A DNA stretch of 64,000 nucleotides from Prunus persica. Its lineage: Eukaryota > Streptophyta > Magnoliopsida > Rosales > Rosaceae. A program made the position numbers and the translations under genes. Below are positions 49,166 through 61,600 of the stretch, piece after piece (position 1 is the stretch's first letter; the number at the start of each line of letters is the position of its first letter). The notes under the pieces were generated by a model. That model worked only from the letters and a program-made list of their open reading frames with translations, did not search any database and was not told the origin of the DNA. The stretch is from positions 338,017 through 402,016 of the forward strand of contig NC_034009.1 in the NCBI RefSeq assembly GCF_000346465.2, in the 5' to 3' direction.

Positions 49166-49845
49166 TAAGCACATGGTCATTCTGCATTAACAGAAATACT
49201 TATTCACATACTTACTTACCAAATGCATATGTATTACATAGAAACAAACCTACTTATCATTATAGTTGGTGGCACATGTATAGCCACAAGTGCTTGCACA
49301 TCATGATGATGCATTATGAAAGAAAGTTGAGTAAATGTGTCTAAATTACCTTGATTATCGTGCTCGACTTTCAAACGCAAACTTCAACTAGAAACAAACT
49401 CATTTTGTACAAACGCATATAACTAACACTTATGAATAAAGAATATGTTTCAAAAGAAGAAAAAGCACAAAGTGAGCGCGGAAGGACCTGAAAAACATAG
49501 AGTGGTCCTGCAAGAAGAAAGGTCACTTGAGTTTTCCGCTAGTTTCTTTGATCCCACTCGGTGTTCCTTTTCCATTTGCTTTCTGCTGAGGTTGCTTCTG
49601 ACGGGCTTGTGACCAACTCGGTAAAAACCCCTAGTGAAAACTAGGAAACCCACCTCTTCTTCACCGGGATGAGAAGCGCATCAGACTCTGCATCTTCATC
49701 TCTATCCATTTCCCGCATTTTGTACACACTTATTTTCTAAATTGGCATATAACCAACCATTTTGAATTAGAAACTCATTTCATAAAAACTCATTTTATAC
49801 ATGAAATATAACTAACCTTTCAGAATTAGAAACCATAAACCCTAA

Positions 49846-50200
49846 GCACTCAAGTTAGTTTATATATGTATTTGAGTGCACAAGTTAATTCAAAATCAAA
49901 TATATCGATTTGGATGTGAAGCCTCACTTTTATACATGGCGACAACATTAGGATACAAGCTCTACTTTGCATGTCATATGCCCATCTTCACATTTTTCAG
50001 GTCATTGAGAGTTATGCGAGATCAACTCTCAACCATATTTATCTTGTTCCGTAATTCATGCGATCATGGATATACGCAATTGAATGGACTGTCGGAGGAG
50101 TCGCATTAGGTTGATCCCACATTAGATGATGTTCGTCTAATTCCATGGGTCGTGACGCATCCAAACGTATGTTGTTAGGTTATGCACATATGAACCTAAG
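49846..50200. repeat. Long direct repeat, copy 2
   Basis: Second copy of the 48134-48480 segment, with roughly 15-20 percent differences by eye. It leads into the tandem repeat that follows. Confidence 0.7.
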
Positions 50201-50420
50201 TTTTTAGGTTGTGCACATCAAAACCCATGTTGTTGGGTTGTGCACGTCTAAATACATGTTGGGTTGTGCACATATGAACCTATGTTTTTGGGTTGTGTGC
50301 ATCTAAACCCATGTTGTTGGGTGGTGTACATCCGAATCCGCATTAAGTTAATGTACATCCGAACATGCGTTGGGTAGTATAAATCCGAACTTGTGTTTAG
50401 TTAATGCACATCCCCCGCAT
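50155..50420. repeat. Tandem repeat, about 30-35-bp period, TTGGGTTGTGCACAT units
   Basis: Seven to eight degenerate units of the type CCCATGTTGTTGGGTTGTGC plus ACAT. Two to three units of the same type also end copy 1 at about 48415-48530. Confidence 0.8.
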
Positions 50421-50683
50421 CGGTTGCACCTAAATCTCATCCCACAATGTGGTGGAATCGATACCGAATTTATTTGCTTCTACATCCACCACCGTACAAA
50501 ATTCAAGCATTCAAGATAATCGCAAAAGTTTTCTCATTTCCTTTACATTGAAAGATTTTACAACCCACAAAAGAGCAAAGACAAACCAATATTAGAGTTA
50601 CAGAAACTCAAAATCCCAAAAAATATGAAATTAAAGCCAAACAAACCAACAGTAGCATACAATACATAAACATGTTTCTCAAC

Positions 50684-51231
50684 TAAGGATGGCAACGGGT
50701 CGGGTAGGGGTCGGGTATGACAATACCATCCCCATCCCTGCTCTCCATCCCCGCCACCATCCCCGAACCCATCCCCGTTTATTAGGTTTCGGGAATTCCC
50801 CGTCCCCGTCTCCGTCAGGGGACTATCCCCCATACCCTCCCCGAATCTCCGATTTTTTTGCATACAAAAATATTTATCATACATTTTAACATTAACTTTC
50901 ATATTAAATTATCATTCAACACATCCAAATTAACTATAAAGTTAAACTCAACTATTCAAAATCACATCAATATGAAATTCCATAGAAAATTAGGAAGAAT
51001 TAGGATAGGGAAGTTAACTTAGGGTTAAACATAAATATTATAATTATTTAAATATAAACATATATATTTTCGGGTCGGGGTTCGGGGATGAGGACGCCAA
51101 TACCATCCCCTCCCCATACCCGTCAGGGATTTTTCAAGTTCGGGGATCCCGTACCCGATACTCATTTAGCCCAGAAATCTCCCCTCGTTAGGGTCGGGGA
51201 CCCGCCCCTACGGGGATTTTTGCCATCCCTA
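50684..51231. mobile_element. GC-rich hAT-like MITE, copy 1
   Basis: Begins TAAGGATGGCAACGGGTCGG and ends GGGGATTTTTGCCATCCCTA, so the ends are inverted repeats with one mismatch. The inside is full of CCCCGTCCCCG/CGGGGA words, in strong contrast to the AT-rich surroundings. An AT-rich stretch splits the two GC-rich parts. No convincing target duplication was found, consistent with an older insertion than copy 2. Confidence 0.7.
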
Positions 51232-51300
51232 ATTCCACCCCTAGGCTATTCTATTTAAAATTCAAAAGTGTATAATTTTTAGGAATTTTTGCGTTGTGCT

Positions 51301-51558
51301 TAGGGATGGCAACGGGTCGGGTAGGGGCCGGTTATGACAATACCATCCCCATCTCTGCTCTCCATCCCCGCCCCCGTCCCCGAACCCATCCCCGTTTATT
51401 AGGTTTCGGGGAATCCCCGCCCCCGTCCCCGTCGGGGGACTATCCCCCATGCCCGCCCCGAATCTTTGATTTTTTTGCATACAAAAATATTTATCTCCCC
51501 TCGTTAGGGTTGGGGACCCGACGGGGATCAGCCCCTACGGGGATTTTTGCCATCCCTA
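51301..51558. mobile_element. GC-rich hAT-like MITE, copy 2
   Basis: Ends TAGGGATGGCAA and TTGCCATCCCTA are exact inverted repeats. The flanks GTTGTGCT (51293-51300) and ATTGTGCT (51559-51566) agree at 7 of 8 bases, as expected for an 8-base hAT target duplication. The body is close to the left and right parts of copy 1 but lacks its AT-rich middle. Confidence 0.8.
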
Positions 51559-51566
51559 ATTGTGCT

Positions 51567-53719
51567 ATACTATAAATCCCTTGCTTCATCAAGCCACCCC
51601 ATTACAAAAGCTTTCAAACCCTAGAGCATTTCGAAAATTGAACTTCAGTTCAAGAAAGAACATACTGCACATCAGAAAAAGAAGAATATAAGAATACAGT
51701 CCACAGGATTATCACATTTTTTTAAATAAAAAAATCTCTAGGGATGCTATAAGCACATTTTAATCTGGGGTATCTGAAGAAGTGGAAAAGTCCCGCAGAT
51801 TCCAATATCCCAGCTTATAGCATGCAGTTTGCAGCGGACATGCCACGGTAGAGAATGTCTTCAAAACACTCTTCAGTTTCCTTTAAAAAAAACTCATTTT
51901 CCCAGAACGAAATGGAAGAAAATGACTTAGTGCCCCCTCTTCAGAACAGAGAGAAAAAAGTGCTGATTTCGAGCCGTATGAACACTACGTTGTATTTCCC
52001 ACTGCGTGCCCCTGGAAAAGGATGGAAAAGAAAATCAAAACCATAAGAAGTAATCTTTTCTTATCAAATTTTCATCCTAAGTAGATTACAGTTATCAATA
52101 ACTAGAAGAATACAGTAATGTCTTTCCAATTCAGTGACTCTCAATACTGCATCTTGCTCACAACATCAAGGAACTGATGAAATAATAAAAAACAGATCAC
52201 ACATCACAGGGTGTACAAGTAATCTCTTCTCCAATATTTATCCTTGATGTGAAAAGGATGAAAGCGTAAATTGGACAAGAGAGGCCATGAGTGATTCTTT
52301 TTTTTTCTTAAAGTTTAAAATAAATTTAAAATTTAAAATTAACTAAAGGCAAGACAGGAGAGCTCTGAAAGAAGAAATTAGGTACATTAGGTTGATGAGC
52401 AAAAATTTAGATGTGAATCAAATCTACTTCTGAAAGACCAATTTTCGACTGGATAATGAAATTTTCAGAAATTTAATGTGCAAACAACATTTTTTTTTTC
52501 AATCAATTCAAGTCACTTACAAACACAAACACTGAGCTTTTCATGAGTTCAGCTATTTGCCTACATCCACAAGCGCACCCATTGACCAGACGGACCTAAA
52601 CAAGTCCATTAAAGTACAACCCCAACAGCCAGTTTTACTCATGGCTTCATTGCCAGCCTACTATAATCTCACTTTTAACAAGTCATTCATTCTAACAAGC
52701 TATGGTCTTAAGATTTACAACTTCTCCAAAACTGAACTAAAAAATAAGCTATATGAGTAAGTCATTATGTGTGCAAACTGTCTCATTTACGTAGTTAATG
52801 TCCAATCAAGCACAAACAGTCGAAACAGAACAAAGAACAGAAAAGAAGAGAACTGAGCATACCTCAATGCTGTTATCCATTGCCTTCTATAGGACGAAAG
52901 CACAATGGCTCTATATGTAAGTCATTCAAATTTTGGCATTTTGATCTACCGCTGCCACATCACAGTCAACCAAATAGTGTGTGGTTGCTCACCTCAAAAT
53001 AGACACACTGAAGGGTGGTCTGATTGTTTCTTTTTTCTTCTTTATGATTTGCTACCTACCCAACCTAAGGGCATCTTCATTCATTCAGAAACCCCAACCT
53101 GAAATGGTTGATCTCCAAAATATCTTTTTCAGTTAAGAAAATTATGCTATTTCAGTCTCCTAACCCTACCCTAGTACACGGTGACTACCTAAAGAACTCC
53201 AATAACCTGACTATGTGTTGACATCATCCTGTCTTAGCTAACAAATTCATTTGGCGAAGATTCCATTGAGATAACAGATTCAGTATACTTTTGTGCAGAC
53301 AATACAAAACTTTATGGCATGTCAAGTGACACTGACATGAAGGAGTAACCTCTCGATCTGTCTACTCTATATACTTAGTCAGCATGGCTTTTTAGATTTC
53401 TTTTCAAATGCTTAATATCACTAAGAGAGAAAATCTGAAAAGTTTCCAACTGACCACCCAAATTCTAATTGTTAAAATTGTAGAAAGTGATTCCTCTTGG
53501 TTTGGGGGAGTGGGGGAGGATTTTTTGCATCTAAACAAAAATAATGGACATTATCTAATGAGGACTTAAGTTGAAGACTTATGTTCTCATTCAAATGCCT
53601 CCCGACACACACACATTTATACCATATACAGACTGGATCAGGAGCAGATGTCTTCAGTCCACACTTGAACCGTGGTCTTGTTGATGAGATCAATTTTAGA
53701 AAATAACATATACATATAA
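51567..53719. other. Spacer and possible 3' region of the HEAT-repeat gene
   Basis: No gene is confirmed. A minus-strand block near 52855-52890 (encoding AMDNSIE between a possible TATAG acceptor and a GTATGC donor) could be a further small exon of the HEAT-repeat gene, but I cannot continue it. Frames at 51855-52046 and 52557-52760 have no family features. Confidence 0.4.
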
Positions 53720-54307
53720 TTATACCTGTGGTTCTTTCTGCAGTTTGCTCAATATAGTATCCAAGTCTGTGTGCATTCTTAAGCCATCTGAAGGTAGTTT
53801 CTTTATCAAGTGTAGTATTGCTGAGGCAGCTTGTTCCTGAATGCAAACAAAGGGATTAAAATCAGTCAGTTCTAGCTGTTTGCCTGCCAGCAAATAACTA
53901 ATGGGGCATTTCAAAATATAAAAAGGAGGAAGAAAGTGTGGATGGATTTCAATGTTCAAGAACCAAATGAGTAACAGAAGATAAAAAAAAAAAAAGGCAG
54001 ATTGCAGGAAGATTTTAAAAAAGAAATACTTGATCAAGATTTTTATTTTTATTTTGAATATTAAACTATCTCCTCTTCCAACAAGTAAACCTGCGCTGCT
54101 TGTCAATACACAATGGAAGACTGCTCTGAATGGATAATGTTGAGACAGAAACGAAAAGATTCATACTTTGCTTAGTATGATGACCAAAAGTGCAAAGATA
54201 CAGTATCATAATTGCAAATACTTTGGACTATTATAACTATAAAATATAACTGTACTATTAACATGTCAAAATTAATAATGAAAAAGAGATGAGTGTTACT
54301 GGCAAAG

Positions 54308-54366
<59 letters not shown>

Positions 54367-56701
54367 TGTTACTGGAAAAAAATATATAGATCAAAGGATC
54401 CTTTCTCAAACACAAATTAATCCTATTTAAACTGCAATCCTAACGATACATAAAAGCATGTCTACCTCTGAAAAAATCAACACATAATCACCAAATGCCT
54501 AAAATATAGCCATCTACGAAAAAGGAAACCATCATTAATCCATCCCCTGTCACCATAACTTCTAAACCATCATCTTTAAAGGTTTTAAGCTCAGGAAAAA
54601 ATAATTACCAGGATGGGAGCTTAACAGAAAATAAAAAATAAAAAATAAAAAATCACAGAGGAACTTTGCCTATAAAAAATGATTAGAGAGATATAGCAAT
54701 GAGGTTACACAATCATGATGACTGTATGGAAAAAATATTTGATAAAAAATAACTGAGAATGTAATTAATCACCAAATAGCATAACACATAGTAAATTCAT
54801 AACCCAGACCTTTACTCTTGGAATTGAATGTCGGTCAAGTGCAGTAACCAGTGCAGGCACAATCCTCAAATGATGGAGGATTTGCATTGCCTCTATTAGG
54901 GTTATAGGCAGTTGCATAAAATTAAAAGCTGCACAACAAACTCGAGAATGGGGATCTTGGAATGATTTCAAAATAACGCTCGTAACTTGTTCCAAACAAT
55001 TTTTCATCAGTACCTGCAGTAAAGGAATGGGTTGAGAGACACTGAAGATCTAAGGATCATATACAATCATGAAATAGTAGGTACTGGATACTAATTAAAT
55101 ACTAAGTTAACACAAATTTGTGAATAGTTCAGACTGTCAGGAGGTAATCTAGCTTTATCATTAACAAACCTTAAACCCCAGAGTCTCAGGCCAGATGTGC
55201 AAAAAGGATACAAGAGATACAAGTAAAACAGAAAATGTATATGGTGTATACAACATTCCTTTATTTTTTATTGATACCTACACAAAATATTTATTGACTG
55301 ATTGAACCATATCGAAAATAAGCAGGTTATACTTGGTAAACCAACTACCATTTTCCTTAATCATTATACTTAGAGAAGGTGCAATACAGTATCATATAAA
55401 TATTCCCAAATATCAGTTAATAGTATGTAAACAAAATTCATGCAAAAAACCAGGCACAAAGCTATTACCATTTCGCCGGAGCACTCCTTTGCAATCACTG
55501 CAAGCATATTAATTCCTGCGTGACGCTTCTTCCAATCGGAAGCATCCATGTACTCCAAGAACAACTCAAAAGCAATGGGGGTCATTGTCTTTTCACCTAA
55601 GGCAGTTGAAATTTTTGTCAGGTATGCAATTCCAAGATCTGTCTTCCCGACATTCGCACCCTGGTCACTTTCCTTGTTGTAACATGCATTGTCATCATTT
55701 ATACAGAGAAGCAGTTTCATTGGGACTGTGAGCAGCCTAACCAAAGTCTGATATGGTAACCCCCTCATCGTAAGTGCCAAATCGCTTGCTTCTGCTATGG
55801 TTAGCAAGAATTTGTGAACAAACACTTTGGTTCCCTCTGTCACTTGTTCACTCTCTGCTATCTTAAGCATGTCAAGTACTAGTTCATTAAGGTATGGCTT
55901 CAAGAGTTGTGGCTCTTCCATTACCAACATTATTAACTCTTTGAGAGCCCCTCGAGCATAGTCTTCTTTCAAGCGACTTAACAAATTAAACAGTCCAACC
56001 ATCATCCCTCTCAAAAGGTCATGAAACCAATTCCGCCCTGATGAATTCGAAAACAAATGAATCAAACTAACCACAGCACTAAATGTGGCGACCTGAATAT
56101 CAGCATTTTCCGAATTCAATGCACTTAAAAAAGCCAAGTGTATAGGTTCAATGCTGGGAGCTAAAGCTTTACAAGCAACCGGCCGGTACACTTTTGGCAA
56201 AAAAGCAAGCACCCACAAAGCAGAAAGTTGAAACCTTTCAGAATCCGACTGAAAAGACTTCAACAAAAACTCAATGAATTCTGGCCATTCATTGCCAACC
56301 CCAGAAATCTCTGATGCCATTTCAGATGCAATGGCACAGAGTATCCTCAAACTGGGCAATGAACACTCTTCTTGAAGAGAAACAAGAAAGTTGTTCTTCA
56401 TGTTAATTTGAGCATTCAAAGACAACTTAGGCCAAAGGTCACAAAGCACAAAACGAAGAACCAGGGCTGACCTGGCACGAATGTCAGCAGAAGGGCCTTG
56501 CCTAATCACATAGAAGAGCTTTATGAATAACAAATCTGGGAAGTGCTTTCTGCAACAATGGAGAAGACTATAGGCTTGAGATCGTTGGGGTTCCTGGGGG
56601 CTGAAGAGATGAGAGAAGAGGGTCTCCATGGGATGCACATCTTTGGAACTTAGAACGCCGTAGGCTTGTGTTTGCAATTGCACAGAAAATTCCGAGTCCA
56701 T
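53720..56701 (-). CDS. HEAT/ARM-repeat protein resembling the N-terminal part of importin-5, 517 aa
   Basis: Exons 56701-55469, 55013-54810 and 53836-53726 join in frame. Reading on past the last donor gives one Val and a TAA at 53720-53722. The protein is built of HEAT-like helix pairs throughout. The start (METLFSHLFSPQEPQRSQAY), then RARSALVLRF, SLRILCAIASEMASE and NEWPEFIEFLLKSFQ, follows the N-terminal HEAT repeats of importin-5/karyopherin beta-3. Importin-5 is about 1100 residues, so this is roughly half length unless 3' exons were missed. An importin role (nuclear import with Ran) is family inference; loss of the C-terminal cargo-binding half would change it. The ATG at 56701 is the first in frame. 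Intron 2 holds a long (GA)n tract. Confidence 0.8.
54312..54363. repeat. (GA)26 microsatellite in intron 2 of the HEAT-repeat gene
   Basis: Uninterrupted dinucleotide run of about 52 bases, probably highly variable between individuals. Confidence 0.9.
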
Positions 56702-56959
56702 CGTTCTTCACTTTTTTGGGTTTTCAAAAATCGTCATATCAAATGTGGGTTTGGCGGAGAAATCAATCAGAAAAGCAGAATCGGCTACAAGTTGGCCATT
56801 GACGGTTCATTTTTGCTGATGTAAACATGGGTTTGGATTATGAGACTTGAGCCACAAGGAAGCTAAGAACCAGAGCGAAAATGGAAGGCTATAAGGAGGA
56901 GCTCTGCACTCTGAACTACCCTATGCAAGGTTTAATATTTTTTTTCTTCTTAAGGAAAG

Positions 56960-57476
56960 GGCTAATAGTCACTTTTGGTCCATATAGTTTATCTCTTTTT
57001 CACTTTTCGTCTTTATAATTTTAATTTGATCAATTGTACTCCTGTAGTTTCATAATTGTAGTAATTTAAGGACATGTCACGAGTTTTGTCAATTTCTTTC
57101 ACGACGTTAGGGTTATTTTCGTCCATTTTTAGTTTAAAAAAATTAGAAACTTAAATTTAAATATTTTTTTTAATCACAAACAAGAAACAAGCAATTGATT
57201 TGTCATTGAAATGAAATTCCAAAGTGACCAAATTAGCAAATAATAATAAAAGCGTTCCCAACCTAGCTCTAAATTCATTAATCAACAAATTCTAATGTCA
57301 AAATCAATAGTTGAAGGAAATTCCCCTGATCCCGTTAAAGAATTTGATAGAATTCACAACTTGTCCTTGAATTGCTACAATTATGAAATTACAAGGGCAC
57401 AATTGACCAAATTGAAACTACAGGGATGAAAAGTGAAAAAGATGTCAACTATAGGAACTAAAAATGACTTTTAGCC
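56960..57476. mobile_element. MULE-like element with about 115-bp terminal inverted repeats
   Basis: The left end GGCTAATAGTCACTTTTGGT and the right end ACTAAAAATGACTTTTAGCC are imperfect inverted repeats that stay alignable for roughly 115 bases. Flanks TAAGGAAAG (56951-56959) and TAAGAAAAA (57477-57485) agree at 7 of 9 bases, fitting an old 9-base duplication. No transposase is encoded. It lies about 260 bases upstream of the HEAT-repeat gene start. Confidence 0.75.
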
Positions 57477-57485
57477 TAAGAAAAA

Positions 57486-58664
57486 ATAATGTAAATATAA
57501 AAGAAATTTTAATTTATTTCAATTGATTGTGTTATTGAAAAGAAAAAAAAACCAGTTTTGCATCATAAATCTCTATTTATTATTTTGCAGACCTTATCAT
57601 ATAAATAAATTAGGTCCTCAACTTGTTTAGTTATTATTATTTTAAAATATTGTAGCCTTATTAATAAATCAGATTTTAATATGAATATGATTTAATAGGA
57701 TATAGATTGTGATTCAATTTTTTTCTATTTGAATTGTGCTTGAAAATTTGACTACCCATCAACCTAACAAATAAAAAATAAATTAGAGATAATCCAACCC
57801 AATTTGATATAGTTATCTTTTACAAATATTACATATGTGTTTAAGGGCAGCTTCGGTCCGATATTATAATTCAAATGAAAAGCACATAGTACTTGTGAGT
57901 TTTTAATCACGTCTAGTCGTTATAATGGATCATAAAATAATTTAGAAGAATATGAATCCAAACTTATCAAATATGGATTAATAAGGTTTAGTGGGCATGC
58001 CAAAAGAAAATATGTATAAAAATATTTTTTTTATATTCAAGTTCGGATTTCCTTCTTCATAAATTAGAGCATGACTCAAAATGTCACATTGTTAAAAATA
58101 AAGGCTAAATGTTTTTAAATTTGCCCAAATTTGACGATTTTTTCGGAATTTGAGGCCAACACTTGAAGGGAAGAAAAGGGAAGGTGACACACAGGGCACA
58201 TTGAGCAAAAGACCCTCACCAGGAAGTTTGGTTTTTTCATAATAAAAACTAGCCCCTTGACACATGCTCACGTATGTGCCAATTGGTTTTTTTTTTTTTT
58301 TTTTTATGTTATTTTTAGAATTAATAAAAGATAACAGAGTAGTTATGTTCCATAAAAGTATGACCTATTATCTTATTTTGTTTTTAATTTTAATTTTTTT
58401 AATATTAAAAAATGTGAATTTACTATATTATCCTCATTTAATTAATAATTTCAATTCTTAATGTTTGAATTAACAAAGGGCATTTTCTGGTATTTTGAAT
58501 ATTTCACCATTCTTTGCCTTTTGCTTTATATATATAGATTTCAAATAATTGGCGCGAAAACTTAAAGCGGGTGTTTTTAAAGCATATCATAAAACTTTCC
58601 AAAACTTCAAAGCGCGAACACAGCAAGAACAGAAACTTTGCTTATCAGAGATTGGAGCATTGAA
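57486..58664. other. Spacer and promoter of the next gene
   Basis: Very AT-rich. TTTATATATATAG near 58524 is a reasonable TATA element about 140 bases upstream of the ATG at 58665. GCGCGAAAAC/GCGGG words near 58551-58575 resemble E2F-type sites (TTGGCGCGAAA), which would suggest S-phase expression; this is inference. Confidence 0.45.
58550..58560 (+). promoter_or_regulatory. E2F-like site TTGGCGCGAAA
   Basis: The sequence fits the E2F consensus TTTSSCGC (as TTGGCGCGAAA), and lies about 110 bases upstream of the start codon of the 275-aa gene. Plant genes with such sites are often expressed at G1/S. Confidence 0.45.
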
Positions 58665-61600
58665 ATGAGCTCAAAGAAAACTCCGCCAAGGTTTAGGGCT
58701 GTAGGGCAGCGCTCACTTCCTTCATTATTCTCGTCTTGCTCAAAAAAGTCGTAAGCGAAAAGAATCACAAACCCTTTTTCTTTTTCTTTTTTGTAATATA
58801 TCTTCTGTTGATTTTTTTTTTGTTGCAAGATAATTTTTTGCGCGTGAAATTAGTGTCAAGGCTGTAGAAGAAGATCCTGATGGGGGCTCGCATGTGCCGC
58901 TCTCGGAACGGAAGCCGCACCAGACTGCTGGAAAACCCACGACAGTAAAGGTACCCTTACGTTTATTGGCTGTTGAGAAATCGGTGAGGGGAAATGAAAG
59001 ACTATCAAATATTGGTTTTTATGTTGTCTGTTAAATTTTACTTATATTTTCATTGATAAAAGGAAACCAAAGGGGCGATTCCTCTCTATTGTTGCCTACA
59101 TTTACATATGTGAATCAATAGGTTAAGGAAAAATTGTAACTTTAGAAGAACTATAAGAAATTGATGGAGATACTGGAAAATTTGGGACTTGAAATTTAAA
59201 AAGATGGAAATTTTGGAACTTGAAATTTGTATTTTCCTTGTAGAAGCATTTGGGTCTTTGATTTAGAAGTTATAACTTGAAATTTGCAAATTGACGGAGC
59301 ATTTGGGTATGTGATTTAAAAGTTGAGCTTGAAATTTGCAATTGGATGGAGCATTTAGGTCTTTGATTTAAAAGTTGAAACTTGAAATGTATGGAGCATT
59401 TGGGGCTTTAATTTAAAAGTTGTGGTTTAACTGAAATTGGTTTAAATTCTCAGGCAAGGTTGAGGCCCTTCTCGTCAATTTTTGGTCTGAGAGATTTAAG
59501 TGAGTGCATTGATCATGATGAGCAAATTGAGGCCAAGAAAGGAGGGGAAGCAGAGAAGAATCATGTTGCTGCTTTATTGGCTTTTGAACAATTCAAGCAT
59601 ACTGATCTAGGAAAAGGACATTCTTTATGTCCATCCACAGATGGTGGACGAGAAAGTTCTAACGGAGATGTTGTAGAAGAATCAAGAAAAAGGAGGAACC
59701 CTTTTGAAGGTTTGCCTTCCTATCTCAATTTCTCTTGTGCAAAGACGTTCTTAGAATAAACTAAATCTTCTCTTGCTTGCTGATTTGTATTTGGTTGGTC
59801 TTCAGGGAAACTAGAGGAATATAAAGTATTATTGAAAAACTGAATATTTTCTTTATGTTGCAACTCAATCAATTCCATAGAATATTGCTTGCTCAGGACT
59901 GGATATTATGCGTGTAAAAGCCAAGGATCACAATTCTGTTTTGATTATATTATTATTCTCTATAAAATTAAGATTTGTTTCTTTTCTTTGAATAATTCAA
60001 CGGTCCCTGTGCTTTCAAGAATTTAGTTGTTTAATTCATCAGTAGTATCAATGAGCTCCACAACAGGGAGTAGAGTGTAATCAGTTTTCCATGTCTTTAC
60101 ATGCTAACTCTTATAGTGCATTGACTCTCAAGTAATATGATTAACAGTTGTGCTATGTAAGTGTGCTTATTAATTCTAAAATAAGAACAAATATAGAATA
60201 GATTGCAACAGAGTTTTGGTTGGAGAAATGTGGTGTGGGAATTGAAATGAGGTCCCGCCAAGGTGTTAAGTGAAGTACTTCTTTGTCTATATGTATTTAC
60301 AGGGGATGCATATATCTGAGTTGTTTTAGGTATGTATTTGAACTTTTCCTCCCACATGGTCCAGGATGTAAGTCCATTGGATGCAGGTCTGACTCTAGGT
60401 GCTAGATTCCTTAATAGGCCTGAATTTTAGACACAGGGAGAAAATTAAATTGCAGAAATGCTCAAGTTTCTCTATGTTGGTATAAGATTGAGTAGCAATC
60501 TGAAAGAACATCCAATGTGAATGCTTTGTCAGTTCATGAACATGCATGTAATAATGTAAACTCTGGGAAACATCTGAGGAACATGCATAGACATCAAACA
60601 TGGTTCATGGATAGACATCTTTGTATGTATCTGCCAACATGGTTCATGTATTTCCATGTCTAGCAGTCTTTTCTTTCAGTGGTAAAGGTCTTAGGCTCTG
60701 AAATTCATAGTACTGCTTATCATCTCTATAACTAAAACTAGAAAGTTATATGAGTTGGGTCTGTGCTTAATATTTGTGATCATCTCATCATCAGCAGAAA
60801 TTAGAACTTTGATATTGTGAAGAACAAATATTGCAGTGCAGAGTTTTCTCGAACAGTATATATATAAAAATAATGGACTGTCATAAATTGGTGACAAAAA
60901 TTTCTGGGAAGATTCAAGATTAATGAGAAAAGTTTGTAAGTGAAGTAGGAACATAAAAGATGGACAAATGAGCTGAAGACATCATGCTTTAGCATATACA
61001 CCACAATATATTACATTTGATTTTTTATTTTCCAGCAGTAAGACTTGAGGTATAAATTTTTTATTGAGTAAAATCAACTGAAGCCACATTTATATTCCAG
61101 TTAAAACTTTTTTTCTTACTCAATCAACTTATGTCCTTCTCTTTTTAATTAGCTGGGGTTGACAAGCACATTGCAAGAAAGCATTTCACAACACTTGGAG
61201 GTGATTCAGAACCCAGCCAGACAAGAAGGAATGAGAGTTTTATAAGCAAGGAGAAACCAGGACCTGTTTATAACTACAGTTAGTATGCTATATCTCGACT
61301 TAGAAATGGTGTTAACAGTTATTATTTCATGTTTCTCTGTGAAGCACAGTTTTCTTTTTCCTTTGTATTATGTCTTGAGATGTGTAATTTTCATTGTTAT
61401 TCATACACCACAACTATACACATCATGTTCTAGTTGGTTTCTACTTATTTAGCATATATACCACAAAAGTAGAATATAGATCGCATTTGGTTGTTTGATT
61501 TAGAAGCAAGATTTGAGATGTTAAAAGTTTGTCCAAGAAGATCATGTGTAGCCACCTTTATGTTCCAGCTAAAACTTTCTAGTTTTCCTACTCAACCAAC

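Noticed and set aside
48875..49180. Cys/Asn/Phe-rich repeat protein (CNLFNHMCL units)
   Set aside because: It is only the translation of a 30-base DNA tandem repeat whose period is a multiple of three.
49876..50109. Paired 77-codon frames (also at 48157-48390) as a duplicated gene
   Set aside because: They lie inside the 350-base direct repeats next to retroelement DNA, and differences do not favour silent changes by eye.
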